From Urophycis tenuis (lineage: Eukaryota; Chordata; Actinopteri; Gadiformes; Phycidae): DNA of 64,000 nt. The stretch covers positions 124,001 through 188,000 of the forward strand of contig JAXIVH010000154.1 in NCBI GenBank assembly GCA_036785325.1, given 5' to 3'. Shown here one piece after another: positions 50,749 through 61,569 of the stretch. The position numbers and the translations under genes are program-made. How positions within the stretch are numbered: the first letter of the stretch is position 1; the number at the start of each line of letters is the position of its first letter. The notes under the pieces were generated by a model that was not told the DNA's origin, did not search any database, and saw only the letters and a list, made by a program, of their open reading frames with translations.

Positions 50749-52965
50749 AAGAACGCAAATTTCGGTGCGTCATTTCGGTTCCTGACTTTTTTTTAACACC
50801 CCATGGGGCTGCGGGCGGCTTCAACCTGCGTGACGTCAGTGCCGCTACGCTGCACACCATCAGAACTGATGGCAGTGAGAGGACTGAAGAAGATGCCGAA
50901 GGCCAAAAGATCAAAGGTTTGGCTACATTTCACCTCAAAAGATTCCGAATCTGCAACATGCAACAGGTGCAATAAAACCATATTGTGCAAAGGAGGTAAC
51001 ACCTCAAATTTGAGCAAACACCTAACGACGCACGGTGCTTATTTAAAAGCCGAGCAATGCACCGTGTTCGATAAGTTGCGGGATGCAGCGAGCACTTGAG
51101 TACCAGCAGCCGGACTCCCAGGCCTGCCCCCCAGCCCTGTCGGTGTGGTGGTGGACATCACAGAGGATGATGACAGTCACAGCACACACAGCAGCATTTC
51201 CTCTATGGGTAAGTTGAATAATCTTGTAATCAAGTAATCGCTAATCTTGCATATCAAGTAGGCTAGCAAACACCGTGGCCATTCAACAGTGTGTGTGACA
51301 ACGTGTGCTATGTCCCAAACTTCAACTCATTGTCCGCTGACTTACTGCTTAATGCGGAACTCATAACAAGTCGTGCATGTATGCAAATGTTTAAAATGAG
51401 TTTCAACACTATTTAGAATGCGCAATTTTGCAATTACACGGGGATGCAAACAGATAGGTAAGCTGACGATTGTAGGCTATGCTACATGACCTGTGTACGA
51501 GGTTAACTTACACTCTATAGGAAGCAATATTGTGTGTTTAATATCCCTGCTCATTGTCAGATATTTATCCGCTTAAAGTAAAGGTCATATGTGAAGACAA
51601 AATGTTGAACTTCAGTGTTTTACCTCAGTATTAAACGGCCATCGTCCATTTAATCAGAAACGTATTGGTAGATTGGTTGGTTGGTATACCAGTGTTCGAG
51701 GCTATATCGAGACGGGAGGGGGAGGGGAGGACTCAATTCCAAAGCCACTATACTAAGTTGTTTGAGGCTGCAGTCAACCCGAGGCTACTCTACTATCTAT
51801 CCAGGGGGGCAGGGGCAAGTGGGCATTTTGTATTAGTAATATTTTTATTTCTGGATTTCAAGCTACAGTGACTCCTTTCACCCTGGCCAAGAAGTCTGCA
51901 CTGTCCAAAGAAAAGGTGGAGGAAATTCGCGGGGCAGTCACCAAATTTGTGGTGAAGGGACTTCACCCGTTTTCCACAGTGGAATCTGCATCTTTCAGGT
52001 AAATGTGGGCTATCAAAATAGAATTTCCACACCCCTGTACCATGAAGTGTTCTGTGTACAATACTAATGTCATATATCTATTTTATATTTTTTAATAAGG
52101 TCACAGGTCTTTAATTTAATTTAATAATAATAGGGAGATGATCACTGCCCTCAATGGAAAATACAAGCCACCATCCAGGGATGACATTTCAAACAAATTC
52201 ATCCCATGATATTCTGTTTTACAACAGAATATCATCCAGCAGCTCGCGCAGGTTAAGAAAATCGCAATAACTTGCGATGGATGGACGAGTGTGGCCCAGG
52301 ACCACTACCTGACAGTTACTGTTCACTACATTCACAAGGGCAGGATTGAGCAGAAAGTGCTAAGCACTGAAGCTGTGTATGAGTCCCAGACAGGGCCAGT
52401 GGTGGCAGAAGAAATCCTCAATGTTCTTGAGGAATTCAAGTTGACTCAAAAAGTCATAGCTGCGACGGTTGACAATGCAAGCAATATGGATGTCGCCCTG
52501 AGAAACTTGAACATTTTAAAAGTTGGGTGCTTTGCCCACACATTAAACCTGGCAGCAAAGAAGGTGTACGGCATCCCAGCTGTGACCACCTGGTGTTCAA
52601 AGATTGGCTCAGTGGTGGTGTGGCTGAAGCGCTCCACTATGAGCAAAACTGTTCATAGAGAGAAGCAGTGACTCCTCAGTAAATACCATAGATATATAAT
52701 TATTAATAAATCTTGAAAAGTAATACTTTTAAATGTAAGCAATTGTTTATTGTAATTAAAATGTCTGTGCTTTAGATTTACCAGAGCATAATGTCATCCT
52801 GGACGCGAGGACTCGCTGGAATTCTTTATACCTCACGGTGGAGCGCTTTGTGGAGCAGTTCCCTGCAATCCAGGCAGCCTGCCTCGATCAGAGGCTGAGG
52901 AAGCCAATGGAGAGAGACAGGTGAGTTGATGGACAAGAGGGTAATTTGTAATAATGAAAAATTAT

Positions 52966-53720
52966 TAGGGCTGGGATAAACGATTATTTTTTAAACGATT
53001 AATCTAGCGATTATTTTTTCGATGCATCGATTAATCTAACGATTCATTTTTTCAGTTCGATTCGATTTCGATTCGATTATCTCCCCATTAATTGACTAAT
53101 AGCAATTTCTACATGTTGATTTACATATCTGAATCGCGCAGAAAGAGACATTTTAATTCACCAGTAACGACGACAAGACAGAAAACTATGAGGTTAAATA
53201 TCGGAGGTGACTTTTTTAATTTTTTTTTTTTAATTTTGCCGGCATCTGATCTGCCGCGCACAGAGGGGAAATACGTTATCTCCAAACATCCGGTAGTGTT
53301 TTCGGTGGTGTTCGGAGGCGTTCTACGTACGGCTGTAGCACGTACTACATTAACGGTCAAGTAGTAGACACTGAACAGAAATAGTATACTGAGTATTCGG
53401 ATGCACCCTTGGACTTTTAAAGCTCTGAGGAGCCACTCGCGTTGTTACTCTCCGGCGCCGCCATCTTTGTTTTGGGTCTGACTGACTTCAGAGTTTGCTT
53501 CACTTCTCTGAGTTTGAAAACGTAGTGCATTACCGCCATCGACTAGACAGAGGTGTCATCACTCTAGGACATCACCAGTACATTCAAAATAAATAAATAA
53601 TAATAATAAAAAAGAAAATAATATTACGCTTTTTTTTTTTTTAATCGACACGCATATTTTGCGTCGACGTATTTTTTGCGTCAACGTAATCGATTACGTC
53701 GATGCGTCGTCCCAGCCCTA
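52966..53720. mobile_element. Non-autonomous hAT-like element (TAGGGCTGGGATAAACGATT ends)
   Basis: TAGGGCTGGG at 52966 is mirrored by CCCAGCCCTA ending 53720, with CGATTAAT/ATCGATT-rich arms. A block at about 53285-53410 is related (inverted) to 61427-61550, so a smaller repeat is nested here. The flanks AAAATTAT and TAATTTAC are not identical. Confidence 0.8.
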
Positions 53721-54316
53721 TAATTTACCTTTTGTTCTTAACATTATTGTTTATGTTCGACAGACTACAAAGGCTCAACGAGAGTGACTTTGAGAAGGCA
53801 GAGGAGTTTATGAAGGCAATGAAGGTCTTGCATACTTCAACACTCTGCGTGTCAAGCGACAAGTTCCCCACATGCAGCCAAATAATCCCGATCCTCACAA
53901 AGCTTGAGGCTCACTATTCCACTGCCAATGATGACAACCTTTTTATGGCTGCCATAAAAGAAAAGGTCGGGGAAGATCTTGAAAGAAGATACCAGGTACT
54001 ATCCATTTGCAGCCAATATCTCTGTTCACAAAGAAAGTAGGCAAACTACACCATTAACAATATTAGACACTAAACCATGTTTGCATTACAGGATCAGGAC
54101 ATTCAGGACTTCCTTAGGGAGGCCACCTTGATGGACCCTCGCTTTAAAGGCAGACTGGAAGTTGGTGTTGCGGAAGCGTGGGCAAGGCTTGAGAAAGCAG
54201 GAATTGAGAATGCCACTGCAGCTCAGGTATTATACTGCATGTTTGTCAGGGACAGTGTACTAATTGCTCATCTTTTTTCATATGCACTATGTCCATGCCC
54301 ATGTTTCTGTAATTAA

Positions 54317-55549
54317 TAGGGATCGACCAATTATCGGCCGGGCCGATTATTATGGCCGATATTTAGCATTTTTATAATCATCGGTATCGGTCATTTTTTC
54401 CACCGATAAGCCGATATTGAAATGGATAAAGAATGAAACGCGCTGCTTTGTCTGTAAAGCGTCTCTCACTTCCTGCGTTTACCACTCTGTGGTCGATAGC
54501 ATTGTCCCGCCCACTACACCATCTGATTTGTTAGTGAGCACGGATCCAGCCAATCAGGATGGAAAACTGCACAGAACAGTTTGGCTTCTCAGCGAGGCAG
54601 TAGCAGACTGGGCTTCAACGCTACGGAGCTATTTACTAAAGTTGCAATAACACCACTTTGTAAACTATTCTCTTTCATCCGGACCCATAACCCTCTATAT
54701 ACCCCATAGCGGCCGTCGACGGCCGTCCTTTATTCTCCTGTAACGGCCCCCGCCGGCCGGCATGTTATAGTGACCATACAAAAGCTAAAATGTTATTTCT
54801 GAATATTACTTACAAGCCCAATACATATATTGTCATGTCTTGTCAACATATATTCATGATTATAACCATATATTTGTATTGAAATAATTTGGGATAATTT
54901 CGTTTTCTTATGAGTCATATCAGTGTCCGCAACGGAGGGAGCGGGGTTCGCCTGAAGTCACTCGTTATTTTATATCTGCCTACCCAGTAGAAGTTATCTG
55001 TCCCAGCTAAAATTCTGTGAAACACCAGCGATATCATTTGTTACATTTTACTCACTTTCTCTTGCTAAATTGGGAATACTAGACTTGAGTAAACCAAAAT
55101 GGTTTTGTTTTGCCATTCTTTCGTTCATTAATCTACAGGGAGTGATTTTATTTATTCAATTAATTCATTAGTTTGTGTTTAACTTATAACTAACTTTTTT
55201 GAATTAATTTCATTATGGAAAGCTCTTTTTGTGATTTGAATTGTCAGATTGTGTCAGTGATAATGAAACAATCTCATTTTCCGTTCATTAAACATCAGGG
55301 AGTGATATGATTTACGTTTTCCATTCCTGTGTTTGATTTTACTTTATATGCATATTTTCTTAAATGCTGCAGGCAGCTCCCTACACTTTGTGTAACAAAA
55401 TAAAAACAATTAATGCTTTTGAATTACATTTCTGCTGCATATTGCCTTTACTATCTAGCCCCCTTTTTTGACAACTGACATCGGACTCCTTTTTTGGTAA
55501 TAATTGATATCGGTATCGGCCCTGAAAAAAGCATATCGGTCGATCCCTA
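54317..55549. mobile_element. Non-autonomous hAT element, 8-bp TSD GTAATTAA
   Basis: TAGGGATCGACC at the left and GGTCGATCCCTA at the right are perfect inverses, followed inward by CGGTATCGG/CCGATATT motifs. GTAATTAA flanks it on both sides (54309-54316, 55550-55557). It sits in a hAT transposase intron and has no transposase. Confidence 0.92.
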
Positions 55550-57029
55550 GTAATTAAGTATTGCTGTTGTATGGACAATCTGTTTGTGTCTACAGCTTCT
55601 AATAGAGGACTCTCTTCAGAGTGAAGTAGAAGGTGATGGTGAAGTTGATGAGGTGGGAGAGGACCAAGCAGGCAGAAATGTAAGTTCAACCACATACTAT
55701 CTATCTAGTCTACAATGAATAGTTGTTTTTTGTGCTATACTAAACGTGTTTGTATTATTCAGCCAAGAGGAGCTCACAAGATGTGAGCCTTGGAGCATTT
55801 GTTTGAGAATGAAGACGGAGAACTTCTCCATGCAACTTGGACCACAAGCAGTGCCCTCTCCATCACAGAGCAGGTCCAGAAAGAGATAGAGATCTACAAA
55901 GGCCTGCCAGCCATCCCACCTGGACAAGACCCTGTGGCCTGGTGGGGGGTTAAGAGGGATACCCTCCCTAATTTGTCTCTCCTGTCAGAGAATTATTTGT
56001 GTGTGCAGCACACAAGTCAGGAAAGATGTCGTATGTTGTCAGAGAAGGCCAACCTGGTGATATTCTTGCAGAAGAACTGTCAAACACTAATGTAAAGTGT
56101 CCTCACCAGTCACAAAAAGCTTTTTTAAATGTGCACTACTGTTGTGCAATATTTGTGTTTTATATATGTATCTATTTTAATATTTAAGGTGTTGCACTGT
56201 TCAGTTTAGGTCATTACCAGTCACACAAGCTTGTTGAAATGTGCAATACTGTTGTGCAATATTTGTGTTTTATGTATGTATCTATTTTAATATTTAAGTT
56301 ATTATGCACTGTTCATTTCTGTATTTCTATTTGATACAATATTGTTTTATTTGATGTGACTAAATATAAATGTGAATTCTTATTTTGTATTATTTTAAAT
56401 TATATTGCTTTATTTTATATTGTGTGTTATTTTGAAATAAAAGGGTATTGTTTTTTGACAAAGTGTGTGCGGTTTTGTTTTTTTAAGCACCGGTTCGAGG
56501 ACAGTTTTAGCACCGGATCCGTTTAAAAAGTACCGAGTAGGCACCGGTATTGGGTAAAACCCAAACGATACCCAACCCTAATTGCCTGTCCCAGGACAGT
56601 GTAATTGGGTTGGCTGACACCGGGGGTGGTTAGTTGGCGAGAATAATTTTGTGTGTTATCCCTATTACAGGGTTCCCGCGAGGTCTTAAAAACGTGAAAA
56701 AGTCTTAAATTTTGTATTCAGAAATTAAGGCCTTGAAAAGGTATTGAATTTTGTTCACAGGTCTTAAATTTCGTTTACAGGTCTTAAATTTAATTTTTAT
56801 TTGATACGGCGCCACAACATTTATTTATTGTTCGTTGTTACGACGTACACCCAAACGTCGCATCTTAGCAGGCTAGGCTACATCCAAAATATCTGGCAAC
56901 CTGTACAGATTCATTGGCTGAGACGCTGACACCCCCTAGCTGCATTGTACTGTCTTTGCTCAGAGTGCGCGCGAGGTGAAATCAACTCAGTCACGATCAC
57001 CCACGGAACCTGTAACCTAAGGGTAAAAC

Positions 57030-57117
57030 AGAGATCCAAGCGGTATCCAAGCGCCTTCATCAGTTCGTAATGCAACGCGTTACGAACTGATGAAGCTGAT
57101 GAAGCCGCTTGGATCCG
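57030..57117. repeat. Long imperfect hairpin
   Basis: GCGCCTTCATCAGTTCGTAA is answered by TTACGAACTGATGAAG and GCCGCTTGGATCC around a short GCAACGCG centre; outer GGATCCAAGCGG arms also pair. Confidence 0.85.
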
Positions 57118-57449
57118 ATAAGAGGCGAAATGTCTTCACAGACAAATCTAAGTCCAGTTGCGTTCGATTTAATTGTTGGCCGGATTAAACATGACCTGGA
57201 TGAATGAGAACATTCATAGACTTATAGGCAGAGCATACCCGTGCTACAGTGCTCTGCACTAGGCTACTTTATAAAATGGTAAACAGGGCTGTACCCATGG
57301 GCGTAGGTTTGGTTTGAAATGTGCTGGGGACAGAGACGCATTCGGAAGTGCATTTTCAGAAGTGCTGGGTACAATGATGCGCATTCATTTTTTCCCCCTT
57401 TCGCGCAGGTCATGTTAATTAATAAAAATGTATACAAAAATGTGATGAT

Positions 57450-57469
57450 GACACACACACACACGCACA

Positions 57470-57525
<56 letters not shown>
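57450..57525. repeat. (AC)n/(GCAC)n microsatellite
   Basis: An AC run with a GCAC-repeat middle, about 76 bases. Confidence 0.97.
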
Positions 57526-57528
<3 letters not shown>

Positions 57529-59043
57529 GCGATGTCTTGACTATGCTCACGCACAGAGCTCTAATACTTTTCATTGGATAATGTGATTCAGATAGGTGCA
57601 GTTCATGGCCGTGTCTACCTGCTGAATGTAACCGCTGTGAAACAATCGAGAAATAACGTTTCATTTCTCTGATTAACGGCTTTATCGAGACCGGCGCTCG
57701 CTCTCTGTTATTGTTACTCTATGTCTCTCTACCAAAGTGCTAGCTCTCTCTCCGTCTCTCTCTCGTCATCGGACACAAATCAAATTAAATGTTGTTTCTA
57801 TTTTGTGTAAATTAGGTTAATGCTTTTGTGTTTTCTTGTATTATAAGTTCAACTTGTTGTAATTGCCTGAGGAAATCGTGGATATTGTAACGTGTTGGGG
57901 GAGTGTTTCCCAGAATGCATTGCGACATTCTGGCATTCTGTGTCATTACATTTTATTGCTATTAGATAGGGTTTGGAGGCGAATGTTCAGGACATGTTGG
58001 GTTGCATTTCAGTGTTTCATTACGTTCACTTTGTTGACTGTTGTTTTTGGGATGAGTCAGGGAGCACCATTACTCAACGCACTATGGCATCTTGTCATAC
58101 CACTACCACTCCGCTAATGATCTCGTGAAAAGTCCGCTTGTGACCCTGTCATACTAAAGCGACTTGTAAGAGTAGAGTTCATCTCTCTTCGTCGAGCTTG
58201 ACTTAGGCTAACTCAGACTGCATTTACTGACGTAGTGGTGAAAGACACCGGTGCGAGTCCCACACGGGGGATTCTTTCATAAAAAGTGGTGGGTACAAAA
58301 TGACTCATGACGAAAACTGCTAGGTACGTGTCCCCACCGTCCCCACCGTATTCTACGCGCCTGGCTGTACCATTATTCTCATGTTAGCATGGGGGGGGGG
58401 GATAGATGCACTACTGCCCACTACTAGAGGACATCCTTTTTGTCCATATTGAGTGAGTGAGTCATCACGATTTCTTAGTTGCTTTGGTGCATTTCCTAGA
58501 TCGGAATTGAGATTCTTAAAACAACTGAGCTGAACAAGTTATTTGCAATTTGTCTAGTATAGTTTTGTTAGTAACTTTTCAGTCTGGCAACAAACTGCAT
58601 GGAAAACAGAACTGTGAAATAATGAATAGGCTTTCTATAATCTTACACAGTATTAGCCTTTTACTGTTAAGATTGACAAAATGTAAAACAAATAAATAAA
58701 ACGCTGTTGCCTTTTCATATGAAAATGCATATAGTGTAAACTGTTATATCAGCAACTTGTTCAATCCGATAATCCCCCACCCCAAAGCATGATACAAAAA
58801 AAGTGGTTACAGGGCACTGTGATATTGTATGACAGAATACATTATATAATGCATAGGTGTTTGAATTTTGCATATGAATATGCAAATGTATTACATTCAA
58901 TAATAATTATTATATTCAAATACGTCAATTTGAATATGCATACCAGGGAAGGTGTGATGTTGGTCTTAAATTTCATTCAAAGTGGTCTTAGAAAGGTCTT
59001 AAAAAGTCTTAAATTTAAGATTAAAAATCCTGGGGGAACCCTG

Positions 59044-59480
59044 GGTGATGTATTTAAAGAGTATGTTTTAATGGGGAAATGTTTATGGGGATTTGTGTGC
59101 ATTATGGGTGATGTGAGGTTAAATCTGTTTATGTCTGTTATGATGATAATGCATTTAGATGGGTTACCTCTCCCAGTGGAATCACCCTTAGTAGCTCATT
59201 GGGAGGGTTATCTAAAGCTAGTGGGGAGACTGGGTAGGGAAGTCGGGGTGGACAGTATGGTATACGTCAGCTTGCTGAGAGGCTGTGTTTTGACTGTCTG
59301 CCCAAAAACTTGTAAAACTTGAGTTGTAGTGCCTATGAGTGGCCAAAGGTTCATCTTTGTTTTCTTTTATTTTGTTTTTCCTTTTTTCACGGTAGCACTG
59401 TAAATAAACCCACACAATCTTTTGCACTTAAGTTCTCTGAGTGGCCCGCTTTCTCCAATTCAAAACTCATTGGCGGCCCA
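59044..59480 (+). other. Possible LTR fragment with poly(A) signal
   Basis: AAATAAACCCACACAATC at 59401 acts like a poly(A) site, followed by CAAAACTCA and TTGGCGGCCCATCCCG, which could be an LTR end and primer-binding site. Upstream similarity could continue at 56581-56667 across the inserted element. No gene downstream supports it. Confidence 0.3.
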
Positions 59481-59543
59481 TCCCGTATGTGAGGCGGAGG
59501 TGCAAGACACCTTCTCGTTAACATGGAGGGACAGGAAGTTTGT

Positions 59544-61393
59544 TCAGTTTTTCGGAAGAGGCACATCACGACCCTCAATAAGTCGTCTGATTGGTTGAGC
59601 TGCTTTTGTGCGTCGTGTCCTGGTAGCACCCTTGATGGTCTCTTCTCTGTATCTGTCAAACACAACGTCTATCCGTTTACAGGAACACCCTGCTTTCAAT
59701 ACTGCTCTGACAAATGTGTCGGCCAAATCCCCAAATTTTACTGCTTTGTCTGGCTTTCCTAGCGCAACCACTAGCGCCTGTACATCTATGATGAGGCAAA
59801 ATGACATGTCGGGAAGTTCAATAGCCTCAGGACAGACTATGTCTTCAGTTAACTTATTTACCAATGCAGACTTGTTTCCAGCGCGAAGTGTCCCATCCAT
59901 TTAAGCAAGGGATATGGGAACTGGAAGAATTTCGAAGGTTGTCAACTGGACAACCTGCCTCATAGGCCGTAACAAGGCGTTTGAGGACGTTTCGGTCAGC
60001 CTTTATGACGGTTCTGTTTTCTTTGATTTTAGGATTTTTGGCCACTTCATACAGAGATGCAAATGTTTTAGCTTTGCTCTTATGTAGGGTTGCATGGATT
60101 GGGACCTCTGGTTCATCTTTGTCCTCAGGAACAATCATCCTTTTCTCATCCTTCACTTTTTTTGTCCTAGGTCTTTGGCAGAAAGTAATAAGCTTTGGAT
60201 AGCCTCTGTGGCAATGTCTTTTGTGGCGAGATTTTGCAATAAGCCTGGTGGGAATGAATCAAACACCTTGAATCCTTTGAAGCCTAAAACCAATGCCATT
60301 TCACCTCGTGATGCCTCTCTTTTCATGGGATTTGGTAGCTTCATTGTGGACGTAGGTTTTCTCAGATGTGTTGCTAAACATCAAATGTGTCTCTTCTGCT
60401 ACATGGGACCTCATGTTGTAGGAGAGTGTCCACCTGGAAAGGGCTGAAGGTGTCTTAGTAATGCCAATGATCCCCCCTCCTTTTTTCCCTGTTCCGTTGA
60501 TCCACTCCATTGCTTGGTCTGGATCGACCTGGTTGAATCGTTGATCGGACAGTTTACAACAAAGTTGCCCCTTTGGAACTCCGATATTACAGGTTCTGGG
60601 AGTTGGTGCATCTAAGCAATATACAGTGACCCCCATCTTGCGTAGTTCAGGTGGTCATATCGCATGAAGTATGGCAAAATCCATCAGAGTCCATCACGCT
60701 GAGCTTGTGTAAACTGCATCAGTGTTGAGACCATATCCATGTAGTTCCACCAGAAGACAAAGTTGACATCTTCAGATTTACTTGTGATGAAATCTTTGAG
60801 GAGACTGTCAAACTGTCCCTGCTTCAGATATGTTATCAACTGAGGAATTCAGGATTGTCATCGGCAGCCATAGCAGGCATTCCTTGTTTGATTCTGAAGC
60901 AAACACGGGATTGTTGGCAACAAAAGCTGCCATAGGGCCTGCAAGGTCAGTTTGTGAGCTCATACCCTTGTTGTATGCTTTCCCTGACATGACAAGCTGC
61001 ACAGCACCCTCCCCCAGCAATCCACTCTCCAGCAGACGTGATCTCCCAGCCACGTGATCTCCGATAGTCTTTAGGAAGTTCATTGCAATATGAAGTCCAC
61101 CAAGGCGAGGGATTAACTTGCCCTGATATTCCTCAACACGCAACTTCAGTTCCATGAGCTTGCAGTAAAGAGCTTGGTCCACTGTTAGGACAGTATGCTC
61201 CTGTCCAAAATGTGATGATATTGCCATGCACCTCTTCACAACTGTATTGAGCGTATCATGGTCGCGCTGGAGAAAGGACTATTGGCAAATGTCCTACTGC
61301 TGTCTGCTCTGGTTCCTTTGACGAGACTGAGTGATTGAATACGGTCCAAGAAGGTTTGGGTTCAGAATCCTGACGTCGCAGGAAGAAAGCCAT
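59544..61393 (-). pseudogene. Broken gene of an unnamed repetitive family
   Basis: From MAFFLRRQDSEPKPSWTVFN (ATG 61393) the minus strand keeps a recognisable order through frame slips. After a TGA near 61260 come HTVLTVDQALYCKLMELKLR and LIPRLGGLHIAMNFLKTIGD (to 61070), then LLGEGAVQLVMSGKAYNKGM, QRFNQVDPDQAMEWINGTGK (60560), GIIGITKTPSALSRWTLSYN, KSKAKTFASLYEVAKNPKIK (60060), MDGTLRAGNKSALVNKLTED and CKRIDVVFDRYREETIKGAT (59670). I have seen this domain order in many uncharacterised multi-copy proteins of fish and marine invertebrates, but I know no function or name. The IDVVFDRY segment has the look of a nuclease-like acidic strand; that is a guess. Confidence 0.6.
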
Positions 61394-61426
61394 GTCTTTT
61401 GCTTGTGCTTGTTTCACACACTCACT

Positions 61427-61555
61427 GGGTGCATCCGAAAACTCAGTATATACTATTTCTGTTCAGTGTGTACTACTTGACCGTTAATGTAATACGTGCT
61501 ACAGCCGCATCCGAACGCTTCCGAAATCCACCAAAAACGCTACCGGATGTTACCA
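61427..61555 (+). repeat. Short MITE-like repeat (GGGTGCATCCGAA type)
   Basis: GGGTGCATCCGAAAACTCAG to ACGCTACCGGATGTT. Its inverse, with substitutions, is found at about 53285-53410 inside a hAT-like element. It separates the unnamed gene from the satellite. Confidence 0.75.
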
Positions 61556-61569
61556 CCAATGCCTCTATT

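Larger units (their letters stand above)
50869..56094 (+). pseudogene. hAT transposase (ZBED1/4-like), eight exons, several stops
   Basis: Exons: 50869-51208 (BED finger: VWLHFTSKD, CNRCNK, NLSKHLTTH), 51869-51998, 52134-52676, 52776-52920, 53764-53995, 54092-54226, 55596-55679, 55763-56094. The RNase H-like core shows ITCDGWTSVAQDHYLTV (Asp), VDNASNMDVALRNL (Asp) and KVGCFAHTLNLAA; later exons give DARTRWNSLYLTVERF and the C-terminal EIEIYKGLPAIPPGQDPVAW and WGVKRDTLPNL dimerisation region. Breaks: TGA after RDAAST, after NKFIP (about 52207), after REKQ (52669) and after GAHKM, plus a deletion near the end. Splice sites survive, which suggests a once spliced, now dead copy. Confidence 0.85.
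50749..56580 (+). mobile_element. hAT (ZBED-type) element, left end lost
   Basis: Holds the spliced hAT transposase relic and ends with CCAAACGATACCCAACCCTA (56580), a hAT-type right terminus. No matching TAGGGTTGGGTATCG is found on the left, where the element abuts the duplicated segment. A TGACGTCA site at 50831 lies 38 bases before the ATG and may be part of the promoter. Confidence 0.75.
56668..59043. mobile_element. Non-autonomous element with CAGGGTTCCCGCG ends
   Basis: CAGGGTTCCCGCGAGGTCTT at 56668 is mirrored by GGGGGAACCCTG at 59043, with many AGGTCTTAAA/TCTTAAATTT subterminal repeats at both ends. Inside are a further repeat pair (GGGCGTAGGTTTGG near 57299 and CTACGCGCC near 58357), a hairpin at 57030-57117 and an AC microsatellite. 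It has no recognisable transposase, and matching TSDs are not evident. Confidence 0.7.

Noticed and set aside
57264..57664. Cys/Val-rich ORFs
   Set aside because: Translations of the AC microsatellite.
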